A DNA stretch of 43,762 bases from the NCBI GenBank assembly GCA_964622455.1, contig CAZUQP010000040.1, positions 1 to 43,762 on the forward strand, written 5' to 3'. Under the pieces are notes generated by a model that was given only the letters and a program-made list of their open reading frames with translations, had not been told where the DNA came from and ran no database searches. The position numbers and the translations under genes were made by a program. Source of the stretch: CAZUQP01 sp964622455. GTDB taxonomy: Bacteria > Pseudomonadota > Gammaproteobacteria > DSM-16500. This document shows, one piece after another, positions 15,713-24,526 of this stretch. The number at the start of each line of letters is the position of its first letter. Position 1 is the stretch's first letter.

Positions 15713-17146
15713 TTAAGTGAGCTGCTGTTTTACCACTCGATTAATGATTGAGGTGGTTGACAGATTTTTGATAGTACCTAACACTCTGACATCACCGCCA
15801 TAAGTACGAACAATATCTGCGCCCACCACTTGATCCACAGAATAATCACCTCCTTTGACTAAAATATCAGGCTGTATTTTCTTCAATAATCGCTCAGGGG
15901 TGTTATCTTTAAAAGAAATCACCCAGTCTACTACACCTAAACTTGCTAATACCGCCATTCGTTGTTCTACGTTATTAATAGGACGGCCTGCACCTTTTAG
16001 ACGTTTAACAGAATCATCGTCATTGATAGCAACAATTAAATGATCACCCAACTGCTTTGCTTGCTGTAAATAAGTCACGTGTCCTGCATGCAAAATATCA
16101 AAACAGCCATTCGTAAAAACAATCCGTTTGCCGGAAAGACGCGCTTCACTCACCGCTATTAATAATTGTTCTTCGTTAACAATACCGCCAGCAATACTTG
16201 CTTTTGCTGCTAATGCCGTTTGTAATTCAGGCACACTGACAGCAACAGCACCCAATTTTGCAACCACTAAACTCGCGGCCAAATTAGCTAGCATCATGGC
16301 TTCAGATAATTTTTCGCCGCTAGAAAGTGCTGCGCCCAAAACTGCGATGACAGTATCACCCGCACCTGTCACATCAAATACTTGGCGCGCATGAGCTGGA
16401 AGATGAAGCTCTTCTTCATACCGCTGAATCAGTGTCATGCCGCGTTCACCGCGAGTTAATAATAATGCGCCGATATCATGTTCTGCTAATAATGCTTGGC
16501 CTTTAGTAACAATATCCTGTTCGTTATGACAAACGCCCACAATCATTTCAAATTCTTTAAAGTTTGGCGTCACTACATCAGCGCCGCGATATAAATTAAA
16601 ATCAGTGCCTTTAGGATCCACCAACACGGGAATATGATTGTCTTTAGCAAGCTTAATTAATTCGCGTGAACAGGCGAGCGTTCCTTTTCCATAATCAGAC
16701 AAAATAACGAGTTTGGTATCGGCTAAATTCCGTTGGTAATAATCCAAGATTGTAGCAGGATCGAATGCAGGAAATTTTTCTTCAAAATCCATGCGGATTA
16801 ATTGCTGATGACGGCTGATCACTCGCAATTTGGTAATGGTTGGAATATGCGCCAAACAATGAATATCGTGATTAACACCTGCCGCGGCCAACTGTTCCAT
16901 TAAAATGCGGGAAGCATCATCATCGCCGGCAATGCCAATGAGTGTTGTACTGACCCCTAATGCCGTTAAGTTTAAGGCCACATTGCCGGCACCCCCTGGG
17001 CGCTCATCCACCTGTTTAATATTGACGATAGGAACAGGGGCTTCAGGTGAAATACGCAAAGCATCACCAAACCAATAACGGTCTAACATGACGTCCCCAA
17101 TGACCAATACGGACGCTTTACTGAAGTCAGGTAATTGATTTTTCAT
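15713..17146 (-). CDS. hldE: Bifunctional heptose-7-phosphate kinase / heptose-1-phosphate adenylyltransferase
   Basis: The 477-residue fusion has an N-terminal ribokinase-fold kinase (DVMLDRYWFGDALRISPEAP, VDERPGGAGNVALNL, and the PfkB end motif FDVTGAGDTVIAVLGA) and a C-terminal cytidylyltransferase-fold domain from about residue 340 (VFTNGCFDILHAGHVTYLQQ). It makes ADP-heptose for the LPS inner core, so the organism should have heptose-containing LPS. Both active-site motifs are intact. It is upstream of gmk on the same strand. Confidence 0.97.
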   Translation of the reverse strand: MKNQLPDFSKASVLVIGDVMLDRYWFGDALRISPEAPVPIVNIKQVDERPGGAGNVALNLTALGVSTTLIGIAGDDDASRILMEQLAAAGVNHDIHCLAHIPTITKLRVISRHQQLIRMDFEEKFPAFDPATILDYYQRNLADTKLVILSDYGKGTLACSRELIKLAKDNHIPVLVDPKGTDFNLYRGADVVTPNFKEFEMIVGVCHNEQDIVTKGQALLAEHDIGALLLTRGERGMTLIQRYEEELHLPAHARQVFDVTGAGDTVIAVLGAALSSGEKLSEAMMLANLAASLVVAKLGAVAVSVPELQTALAAKASIAGGIVNEEQLLIAVSEARLSGKRIVFTNGCFDILHAGHVTYLQQAKQLGDHLIVAINDDDSVKRLKGAGRPINNVEQRMAVLASLGVVDWVISFKDNTPERLLKKIQPDILVKGGDYSVDQVVGADIVRTYGGDVRVLGTIKNLSTTSIINRVVKQQLT

Positions 17147-17193
17147 TCGTTTATAAGCACAGGTGACGGAAATAGCGTAATGGTAACATAGGC

Positions 17194-18786
17194 CTATGAA
17201 ACCAGAAAGATTTTATTCAGATAAGCGCTCAATTCTTCCGAGTGTCGAAGTGCGCATCTAAAGCCAATATACTTATCCGGGCGAATGAGATAAAGGCTCG
17301 GTTCCTTGACCCCATAAAGCTGATGCAGTGACTGATCTTTATCAAATAAAACGCCATTCCCTGCCTTTTTTTCTTCCGTGGTAATAAACAATATTTTAAT
17401 CAACTGCGGATAATGCTGCTGCAATGTATTTTTCAGATGCACTAATGTTCCTTCTTCTGGAAAATGCAAAACCCCGCAAAAAACCAGTAAACAATGTTCC
17501 TTGCCGCGTACATAATCCAATAAACGTTTACTATCAACATGCCCATCTAACATGCGTTTGCCCGCAGCAGTAGCCGATGCTTGCCGCAAACAATCTTTGG
17601 TTAAAGGACTTTTCATATAATTCACCGAAAGCTCAGTCACCATCATCGCTATTTTTTGAAGGAACCATCGAGACCGAGCCAAAAGTATCAATATAAAATT
17701 CCGTATTTTTTTGAGGAGTGGATTACGTATCGTCATGATACGCGTTAACCCCGTTGTATTTTTTAATACTTCTTTTGCAACGCCGTAGCGTTCGTCTTGA
17801 TAACTGGACAGCAAAGAAGGTTGTGCGCGTTTTTGAATGACCAAAGCCAGTTTCCACGCCAAATTATAAGCATCCTGAAGTCCTGTATTCATGCCCTGCC
17901 CGCCCGCGGGTGAATGAATATGTGCTGCATCCCCCAGAAAAAATAGAGGACCGTGCCGGTAATTTGAAATCAATCTTTCATGAATCCAAAAACCCGATGT
18001 CCAGGAAGCAGCGTTAATTTTCATTGGGAATGGACAACGTTCCCGCATGATATCTTGCAAGTCTTCGTCTGTCAGCCATTTTGCTCTCGAAAGTTTTTTA
18101 TCATGTGTCACTTCTGCAATCACGCGCACGTGATCTTGATTGTAACGCGCTATAATTAATGGACCGCCTTTTGAAAAAAATAAACAAATTTCATGTTGCG
18201 CAATATCTGAGTTAATTAAAAAATCTGCCAGCATAAAATGCTGATCGAATTCTTTGCCCCGAAATTCTAAATGGGTTTTATCGCGTATGAAACTATGGCT
18301 GCCGTCAGCGGCGATTAACCAATCGGCGTGTAAAGTTTCTGTATGGCCGTCTTTATGGCGAAGTGTTGTCATCACACTTCCATTTTCTTCCGAAAAATTG
18401 ATTAATTCCACTTCAGTTTCAATCAATACACTCTGCTGTTTTAGGTGATCATGCAGCATTCGTTCTGTTTCACTTTGAGCGAGCCCCAAAATAAAAGGAT
18501 AATGACTTTGAAGTAAATCAAATGGGATACAAGCTAATTTTTTTTCTTTGGAATAAATACTCAATTGCTTGATCACATTGCCACGTGAAAGTGCATGGGT
18601 CAAAAGCCCCATATCATCCCACATTTCTAAGGTGCGCGTTTGAATCACAATGGCATTGGACGTCGTGACAGGTTTGACTTGTTTATCAATAATCCGGAAA
18701 GAAATACCGTAACGTTTTAAACAAGCCGCCATAAAAAGCCCGCTTGGACCTGCCCCCACAATCAATACGGGAATTTTGTTTTCCAT
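17194..18786 (-). CDS. FAD-dependent aromatic-type monooxygenase (PheA/TfdB family)
   Basis: The protein has 530 residues from ATG 18786. The FAD Rossmann motif PVLIVGAGPSGLFMAACL is at the N-terminus, the second flavin motif FFLGDAAHIHSPAGGQGMN is near residue 270, and a DG-type motif WLIAADGSHSFIRD lies between. A thioredoxin-like C-terminal domain ends with QLYGVKEPSLYLIRPDKYIG. Relatives hydroxylate phenols or polyketides; substrate is unknown here. I prefer this start to 18831 because GGAAGG precedes it and the extra residues do not resemble the family. It is divergent from the glycosyltransferase gene. Confidence 0.82.
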   Translation of the reverse strand: MENKIPVLIVGAGPSGLFMAACLKRYGISFRIIDKQVKPVTTSNAIVIQTRTLEMWDDMGLLTHALSRGNVIKQLSIYSKEKKLACIPFDLLQSHYPFILGLAQSETERMLHDHLKQQSVLIETEVELINFSEENGSVMTTLRHKDGHTETLHADWLIAADGSHSFIRDKTHLEFRGKEFDQHFMLADFLINSDIAQHEICLFFSKGGPLIIARYNQDHVRVIAEVTHDKKLSRAKWLTDEDLQDIMRERCPFPMKINAASWTSGFWIHERLISNYRHGPLFFLGDAAHIHSPAGGQGMNTGLQDAYNLAWKLALVIQKRAQPSLLSSYQDERYGVAKEVLKNTTGLTRIMTIRNPLLKKIRNFILILLARSRWFLQKIAMMVTELSVNYMKSPLTKDCLRQASATAAGKRMLDGHVDSKRLLDYVRGKEHCLLVFCGVLHFPEEGTLVHLKNTLQQHYPQLIKILFITTEEKKAGNGVLFDKDQSLHQLYGVKEPSLYLIRPDKYIGFRCALRHSEELSAYLNKIFLVS

Positions 18787-18849
18787 CAGCATCCTTCCAA
18801 AAATAGTCGAATTGAAGCAAAATGAGTCCATTCACTATGAGCATTACTC

Positions 18850-20436
18850 ATGAAATTAAATCACTTCTCCATCACAGACACCACTCTCATTTTTTTGGGC
18901 AGCCTATTTTTTTTTACATTCGGCTTACAACATGCAGAAATTATCGGCTTTGAATCCCGATTTTATGTGTTTTCGCTTGAAATGTATCGTCATGGTGTTA
19001 CCTGGTTCCCAACAACTTATAAAACACCCTACCCCGATTATCTGGGCACTTCGACTTTTTTAATTTATCTGGCTGCAAAAGGATTAGGTGGTTTAAATAA
19101 ATTGACTGCCGTTTTGCCGAGTGCAATTGCAGGAAGTATCACATTGGTTGCCACTTATTTAATTGGCGCCCTTCAAAAGCGCGCCTTAGGATTATATGCC
19201 GCGGGATTTCTTTTATTTACACTCGCATTTTTAAGTGCAGCACGCACCATTTCACTTGATATTTTTGTAACAGCCTTTACTACTTTGATTTTTTATATTG
19301 CTTATCGCGCCAAATTACAGCAACAAAAAATTCCGCTTATTTTAATTCTATTATTGCTCACAGCTAGTTTTTCCATACGAGGGCCTTTGGGTATCGTGAT
19401 TCCGGCAGGCGTTCTTTCTCTATTTTATTTACTGTATCAAAATATCAAATATTTTTTTGTGATTGCCATTAGCTGCTTAGGATTATTACTCATTGAAACA
19501 GGAGTGCTGCTTTTGATTGCAGCACATGTTGAGGACAAATCCTTTATGCACGCTGTATTGCATATGCAAGTCATCGGGCGCCTGCAAACCAATCAAACAC
19601 CCCCTTGGTATTTTTATTTTTTAGAAAACATAGGCGCTTATGCAATTACCTATCCTTTATGTATTTTAATTTTATTGGGCACTGGCCGAGAATTATTGAA
19701 ATTTAAATTATCACCTGATTTAAAATTGTTGCAGCTTTTATTTGGCTGGCTATTGGTGATATTAATTGGATTGAGTATTCCCGCTGATAAAAAAGTCCGA
19801 TATATTTTATCGATAGCGCCGGCACTTGCGTTAATATGCGGATATTTATGCGTCTTAACAAATCCTAGTGTTTACTTATTTTGGTTACAGAAAATTTTTT
19901 ATGCCATCTGCCGAATATTCCCGCTCATTGGTCTTGCCGCATTAACTATTTTGCATTTTCGTTGCGCTGCCAGCAATGAATGGACGTTAGCTGCTCTTTT
20001 TGTCACGCTACAAGTTGCTGTTCTTTTATTAAGATCGAAACATACAGCATTTGCATCAGCGTTATTCATCTTTATTCTTTCATTTATTTTAATCGTTGAA
20101 CCGATCAATATAAAGGCCAATCAAGCATCTTCCTTTGTGCAGAAAATAGAAAAACTGCGTAAACTTAAAAAAGCAAAATTATTTTTTTATCAAGAAGGAA
20201 GGGATGGGTTAGTCATTAAATATTTAGCGAATATGTCAAGTGAGGATTATCCTCTTTTTATCGACACAGTCGAGAATGCGCCTTCAAATGCATTTATCAT
20301 TGCAACTGAAGAACATTTTGAAGCACTGCCTAAAAATAAGCGCGCTGACTTGTATCCAATTGCGCGAGGAAAAATCGGCCATGACAAAGTCATTGTATTC
20401 AGTAAAACCGTGCCTCGCCCAAAGGTCTTGTTTTAA
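18850..20436 (+). CDS. ArnT/PMT-family membrane glycosyltransferase (GT-C fold)
   Basis: The 528-residue polytopic protein has roughly 11-12 hydrophobic helices. The first periplasmic loop has GFESRFYVFSLEM and WFPTTYKTPYPDYLGTSTFL, which correspond to the E-x-R and W-x-P...P-Y motifs of ArnT and dolichyl-phosphate-mannose transferases (GT83/GT39). Such enzymes move a sugar or aminoarabinose from a polyprenyl phosphate to lipid A or another acceptor at the outer face of the inner membrane. The exact acceptor is not readable. Its 3' end overlaps the convergent LpxL-type gene by 38 bases, suggesting a local lipid A theme. Confidence 0.8.
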   Translation: MKLNHFSITDTTLIFLGSLFFFTFGLQHAEIIGFESRFYVFSLEMYRHGVTWFPTTYKTPYPDYLGTSTFLIYLAAKGLGGLNKLTAVLPSAIAGSITLVATYLIGALQKRALGLYAAGFLLFTLAFLSAARTISLDIFVTAFTTLIFYIAYRAKLQQQKIPLILILLLLTASFSIRGPLGIVIPAGVLSLFYLLYQNIKYFFVIAISCLGLLLIETGVLLLIAAHVEDKSFMHAVLHMQVIGRLQTNQTPPWYFYFLENIGAYAITYPLCILILLGTGRELLKFKLSPDLKLLQLLFGWLLVILIGLSIPADKKVRYILSIAPALALICGYLCVLTNPSVYLFWLQKIFYAICRIFPLIGLAALTILHFRCAASNEWTLAALFVTLQVAVLLLRSKHTAFASALFIFILSFILIVEPINIKANQASSFVQKIEKLRKLKKAKLFFYQEGRDGLVIKYLANMSSEDYPLFIDTVENAPSNAFIIATEEHFEALPKNKRADLYPIARGKIGHDKVIVFSKTVPRPKVLF

Positions 20437-21313
20437 AGCGTTTATATTGCCAAACGTATTGTTCTGGCTTACGCCGAATGGCATGCTCTAATGCAGCATT
20501 CAAACGCAGTGCATCTTCTTCTAAATCACCTGTTGGAAAATGTTCGATCGGCGGATATAACACCACATCATAATTAAATTTATCATCATGCCGATAAAAA
20601 CCAATAGGAACAACAGCAGCACCGCTCATCCGTACAATACGCGAAACGGATGTGAGTGATGCTGTCGGTACACCAAAAAAAGGTGCGAATACACTGCGCT
20701 TCGCCCCGCCATCAACATCATACGCATACCAAATCGCGACATTATTATTCAAAGCACGAATTAATTGTCGAATACGATTGCGCGGTATGGCTTGCAAATA
20801 ATGTTTTTTTCGAAAACGTTCTTGAATAAAAGCAACCAAGCGTTTTTTATGCGGCCGATACATTACCGCAAATGAATATTTCATACTAATCAAACGGCCT
20901 ACCATCTCAAGACTCATAAAATGCGGGCCCAATAAAATAATGCCTTTCCCTTTAGCAAAAGCATTTTCTGCATGTTCTAACCCATGCAATTGAAACAGCG
21001 ATTGTAATTTATGATCAGGCAGCCACCAAGCCATCGAAGCCTCTATCAAACCAATCCCTAATGATTCAAAATTTTTTTTCGCGAGTTGTTGTTGTTCTTT
21101 GACTGATAATTCAGGGAAACATAATTGAATATTGATAGTTGTCACATGCTTTAATTTGCCGGGAAATAAATGTAACAATCGGCCTATGCTCTTGCCAAAA
21201 TAAAAACGCAAACGCGCCGGTAAATGGGCAATGACCCACAATAGACCGAGGCCAAGCAAGGCGACCCAATAAAGAGGGTTTAGAAATACGAGTAGGTTTT
21301 TAAATTGTTTCAT
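20399..21313 (-). CDS. lpxL: Lipid A lauroyl/acyl-transferase, LpxL/HtrB family
   Basis: The 304-residue protein has one N-terminal membrane anchor (LYWVALLGLGLLWVIAHLP) and the catalytic H-x4-E motif in GIILLGPHFMSLEMVGRL. The RPHKKRLVAFIQERFRKK segment and the DVDGGAKRSVFAPFFGVPT block are typical of LpxL/LpxM acyltransferases, which add a secondary acyl chain to lipid A from acyl-ACP. Whether it is the LpxL, LpxM or LpxP type cannot be settled by eye. It is divergent from acyP. Confidence 0.9.
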   Translation of the reverse strand: MKQFKNLLVFLNPLYWVALLGLGLLWVIAHLPARLRFYFGKSIGRLLHLFPGKLKHVTTINIQLCFPELSVKEQQQLAKKNFESLGIGLIEASMAWWLPDHKLQSLFQLHGLEHAENAFAKGKGIILLGPHFMSLEMVGRLISMKYSFAVMYRPHKKRLVAFIQERFRKKHYLQAIPRNRIRQLIRALNNNVAIWYAYDVDGGAKRSVFAPFFGVPTASLTSVSRIVRMSGAAVVPIGFYRHDDKFNYDVVLYPPIEHFPTGDLEEDALRLNAALEHAIRRKPEQYVWQYKRFKTRPLGEARFY

Positions 21314-21360
21314 GTGCTATATTATATACTTTCCGCAACAATACTCTAGGAAGCGGGAAG

Positions 21361-21636
21361 ATGCAAAAAAAAATATGTGTCCATTGTTTCGTATCTGGAA
21401 AAGTACAAGGTGTTTGGTTTCGAGCCGGCACCCAAGATAAAGCGAATGAATTAGACATTACTGGCTGGGCACGCAATTTACCCGATGGCCGCGTAGAGGT
21501 ATTAGCTTGTGGCACCCTTGAAAAAATAGCTGAATTATGCAGTTGGCTTAAAATGGGGCCTGAACTCGCAAATGTGACTGATGTCACTTATGAAGAAATC
21601 CCTTGGCAAGACCATAGCCGGTTTGCGGTAAAATAA
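21361..21636 (+). CDS. acyP: Acylphosphatase
   Basis: The 91-residue enzyme hydrolyses acyl phosphates. The catalytic signature GKVQGVWFRAGTQDKAN holds the essential Arg, and ITGWARNLPDGRVEV holds the Asn. Length and order are standard. ATG 21361 follows a purine-rich AGGAAG ribosome site. The SodC-like gene begins 11 bases after its stop. Confidence 0.93.
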   Translation: MQKKICVHCFVSGKVQGVWFRAGTQDKANELDITGWARNLPDGRVEVLACGTLEKIAELCSWLKMGPELANVTDVTYEEIPWQDHSRFAVK

Positions 21637-21647
21637 GGAATCATTGC

Positions 21648-22160
21648 GTGATATTAAAAAAAATTTTACAGCGATTGGTATTCTTCACATGCGTTTTTAC
21701 GAATTGCACTGAAGCAGGCATTATAGTGCCTATGCGATTTGTGGATGCTGAGGGGAACGGCAGACCGCTTGGCACTTTTCAATTAGATGACACACTCTAC
21801 GGATTGTTATTGACGCCTCAATTAAAAAGATTGCCCGCAGGAATACATGGTTTTGCCGTACACACACTTCCTTTTTGCAATAATTACGGCCTTGCAGCAG
21901 GCGGCCATTTAGATCCAGAACGAACTTTTCAACATCGGGGGCCCTATCGCGGTAATGGACACTTGGGTGATTTGCCGATATTAGCAACCAATGCTTACGG
22001 AAAAACAACACTTCCCGTCCTAGCTCCCCGCTTAAAATTATCACAAGTCTATGGTCACTCCCTCGTGATTATCGCCGGTGGTGATAATTATTCAGATGCG
22101 CCCTTAAAAGAACATGCAAGCAAGATACGCATTGCATGTGGGATTATTCCCTATCATTGA
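21648..22160 (+). CDS. Cu/Zn superoxide dismutase-like protein lacking two copper ligands
   Basis: The 170-residue protein has a likely signal sequence (residues 1-23) and a recognisable SodC fold. The zinc-site part is intact: AAGGHLDPERTFQHRG and NGHLGDLPI provide three His and one Asp. The copper-site part is not: the usual H-G-F-H-x-H reads HGFAVH, and the usual V-H-x-G-G-D-N-x-S-D reads IIAGGDNYSD. Two of four copper-binding His (first and last) are therefore replaced by Ala and Ile. Normal dismutase activity seems unlikely. The start is GTG 21648 with AAGGA upstream. The 3' end overlaps the convergent rubredoxin gene. Confidence 0.85.
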   Translation: MILKKILQRLVFFTCVFTNCTEAGIIVPMRFVDAEGNGRPLGTFQLDDTLYGLLLTPQLKRLPAGIHGFAVHTLPFCNNYGLAAGGHLDPERTFQHRGPYRGNGHLGDLPILATNAYGKTTLPVLAPRLKLSQVYGHSLVIIAGGDNYSDAPLKEHASKIRIACGIIPYH

Positions 22161-22336
22161 GGAATAGCAATCATTTCAAAATCATCTTTACTCGCACCGC
22201 ATTCAGGACATTGCCAAGTTAAAGGCACATCTTCCCAGCGAGTGCCGGGGGCAATCCCATCATCTGGCCAACCTTCCGCTTCATTATAAATAAAACCGCA
22301 TAATAAACACATATAACGCCGATACGGCATTTCCAT
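22154..22336 (-). CDS. Rubredoxin
   Basis: The 60-residue iron protein has two C-x2-C knuckles, MCLLCGFIYNEAEGWPDDGI and WQCPECGASKDDFEMI, that hold a single Fe(Cys)4 centre for electron transfer. PGTRWEDVPLTW is the conserved loop. The first Met could be residue 1 or 3. It overlaps the end of the SodC-like gene by seven bases and is divergent from hemL. Confidence 0.95.
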   Translation of the reverse strand: MEMPYRRYMCLLCGFIYNEAEGWPDDGIAPGTRWEDVPLTWQCPECGASKDDFEMIAIPQ

Positions 22337-22392
22337 TTCCCCCTCATCTCAGGTATTTTATACGGGGCATTATATAGCAAGAAGAATACTCT

Positions 22393-23673
22393 ATGACAGA
22401 ATCTAAAAAATTATTTGAAAGAGCAAAACGCTATATGCCAGGCGGTGTTAATTCGCCGGTGCGGGCATTTCAGGGTGTGGGTGGTGAACCTATTTTTATT
22501 AAAGCCGCACACGGTGCTTATTTAGTTGATGAAAATAATCAAGAATATGTTGATTACGTGGGCTCATGGGGGCCCATGATTGCAGGGCATGCGCACCCGC
22601 ATGTGATTGATGCTGTCACAAAATACGCACGTTTAGGATTAAGCTTTGGCGCACCGACAAAACTTGAAGTAACACTTGCTGAAAAAATCTGTACGCTCAT
22701 GCCATCTATCGAACAAATTCGCATGGTAAATTCAGGTACAGAAGCTGCCATGTCAGCCATTCGTCTTGCACGCGGCTTTACAAAGCGTAATAAAATCATC
22801 AAATTTGCCGGCTGCTATCACGGACATGCCGATTCCCTATTAGTCAATGCAGGTTCAGGTGCTCTCACTTTAGGAGTACCGAGTTCCGCAGGTGTTCCAG
22901 AAAATATTGCTCAGCACACCTTGGTTGCCGAATTTAATTCACTGGATACCGTAAAAGCCTTATTGGCTAAATTCCCTGATGATATTGCAGCGATTATTGT
23001 GGAACCGGTCGCCGGTAACATGAATTGTGTACTCCCTTCGCTTGAATTTTTACCTGGATTACGCGCTCTCTGTGATCAATATGGCAGTTTATTAATTTTT
23101 GACGAAGTGATGACGGGATTTAGAATTGGTTTAGGCGGGGCAGAAGCTTATTTTAATATTAAACCTGATTTAACCATCCTTGGAAAAATCATTGGCGGCG
23201 GCATGCCGGTCGGTGCATTTGGCGGCCAGAGAGATATCATGAGTGCCATTGCACCGCTTGGAAATGTTTATCAAGCAGGCACTTTATCAGGCAACCCAAT
23301 CGCAATGGCAGCAGGCATTGCTACACTAGAACTTATTTCAACACCTCATTTTTATGAAAAATTGGCGGCGACCACGGAAGAATTAATGGAAGGTCTTAGA
23401 ACATTGGCCAAAGCATCTCATATTCCATTTTATACGACCTCTATTGGCGGCATGTTTGGTATTTTTTTCACAGAAGAAAAACAGATGACGACATTAAACG
23501 ATGTGAAAAAATGCAATATAGAACGCTTTAAAAAATTCTTCCATGGCATGTTACAACAAAAAATTTATTTAGCGCCCTCTGCCTTTGAAACGGGTTTCGT
23601 ATCCTCTATGCATGGTAAAAAAGAAATTGATAAAACACTTTCTGCTGCAGAAAAAACATTCACTGGACTTTAA
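22393..23673 (+). CDS. hemL: Glutamate-1-semialdehyde 2,1-aminomutase
   Basis: The 426-residue PLP enzyme makes 5-aminolevulinate from glutamate-1-semialdehyde in the C5 haem pathway. Key motifs: RYMPGGVNSPVRAFQGVGG at the N-terminus, MVNSGTEAAMSAIRLARGFT, LLIFDEVMTGFRIG, and ILGKIIGGGMPVGAFGG with the PLP lysine. Full length. With hemJ this shows endogenous haem synthesis. The hydrolase gene follows eight bases downstream. Confidence 0.97.
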   Translation: MTESKKLFERAKRYMPGGVNSPVRAFQGVGGEPIFIKAAHGAYLVDENNQEYVDYVGSWGPMIAGHAHPHVIDAVTKYARLGLSFGAPTKLEVTLAEKICTLMPSIEQIRMVNSGTEAAMSAIRLARGFTKRNKIIKFAGCYHGHADSLLVNAGSGALTLGVPSSAGVPENIAQHTLVAEFNSLDTVKALLAKFPDDIAAIIVEPVAGNMNCVLPSLEFLPGLRALCDQYGSLLIFDEVMTGFRIGLGGAEAYFNIKPDLTILGKIIGGGMPVGAFGGQRDIMSAIAPLGNVYQAGTLSGNPIAMAAGIATLELISTPHFYEKLAATTEELMEGLRTLAKASHIPFYTTSIGGMFGIFFTEEKQMTTLNDVKKCNIERFKKFFHGMLQQKIYLAPSAFETGFVSSMHGKKEIDKTLSAAEKTFTGL

Positions 23674-23680
23674 AAAAATT

Positions 23681-24526
23681 ATGAAAAATATTTTCTGGAC
23701 CGCATCAAAAGCACGCTTAACCTTCATACGTAAGAATAACCTTGAAAATTATACTTGGCTATTTCTGCCGGGTGGCCCTGGTCTTGGCTCTGAATCATTG
23801 AAAGAATTGGTTGATATGATCGATTTACCGGGAAGCCTTTGGTACATCGATCTTCCAGGGGATGGTTCAAATCATTTAGAGAACGCTGATTTTTCCGACT
23901 GGCAAGCAGCGTTGATTGAAGCTGTGCAACCATTTGAGAATGTAATTTTAGTCGCCCATTCATCAGGCGGCATGTTTGCACTCGCAACACCTGCAATAGA
24001 AAAAAATCTGACTGGACTCATTTTAATGGATTCTGCACCCGATGCCGGTTGGCAAAAGTTTTTTACAGCACACGTGGAAAAAAACCCCTTGCCAGACGTT
24101 CCAAAATTACAAGCGCTCTATCAACAAAACCCCTCCAATGACACATTAAAAATGCTGACAATAGCCTGTGCGCCTTATTTTTCAATACCAAACAATCTTC
24201 TAAAAATGAAAAATATTTTTAAACAATTACCATTTAATTACAAAAGTCATCTTTGGGCAGAAAAAAATTTTGATGCAACGTACAAAGCGAAATGGATTCC
24301 ACAAAAAATACCGGTATTAATTTTTTCAGGCGATCAAGATCCCATTACACCATTAAAATTATTTTCTGAATCAAAAAAATTTAAACGGCCTAATATTTCG
24401 ATCCAAGAAATAAAAAACGCCTCTCATTTTCCTTGGATCGATCATCCAGAACAAATAAAGCGGGTGTTTAAAGAATATGTCGAACGACTGAAACCTATCA
24501 CTTACAGCAATTCTAGTGGTTTATAA
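23681..24526 (+). CDS. Alpha/beta-hydrolase (proline-iminopeptidase-like)
   Basis: The 281-residue protein starts MKNIFWTASKARLTFIRK. Catalytic elements are visible: an oxyanion-type WLFLPGGPGLGSESL, the nucleophile elbow VAHSSGGMFAL (Ser), the acid ILIFSGDQDPITP (Asp) and the base NASHFPWIDHPEQI (His). The substrate is unknown. I chose ATG 23681 because it follows the hemL stop directly, whereas an upstream start at 23585 would overlap hemL by about 90 bases. Its end overlaps the convergent nagA gene. Confidence 0.85.
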   Translation: MKNIFWTASKARLTFIRKNNLENYTWLFLPGGPGLGSESLKELVDMIDLPGSLWYIDLPGDGSNHLENADFSDWQAALIEAVQPFENVILVAHSSGGMFALATPAIEKNLTGLILMDSAPDAGWQKFFTAHVEKNPLPDVPKLQALYQQNPSNDTLKMLTIACAPYFSIPNNLLKMKNIFKQLPFNYKSHLWAEKNFDATYKAKWIPQKIPVLIFSGDQDPITPLKLFSESKKFKRPNISIQEIKNASHFPWIDHPEQIKRVFKEYVERLKPITYSNSSGL

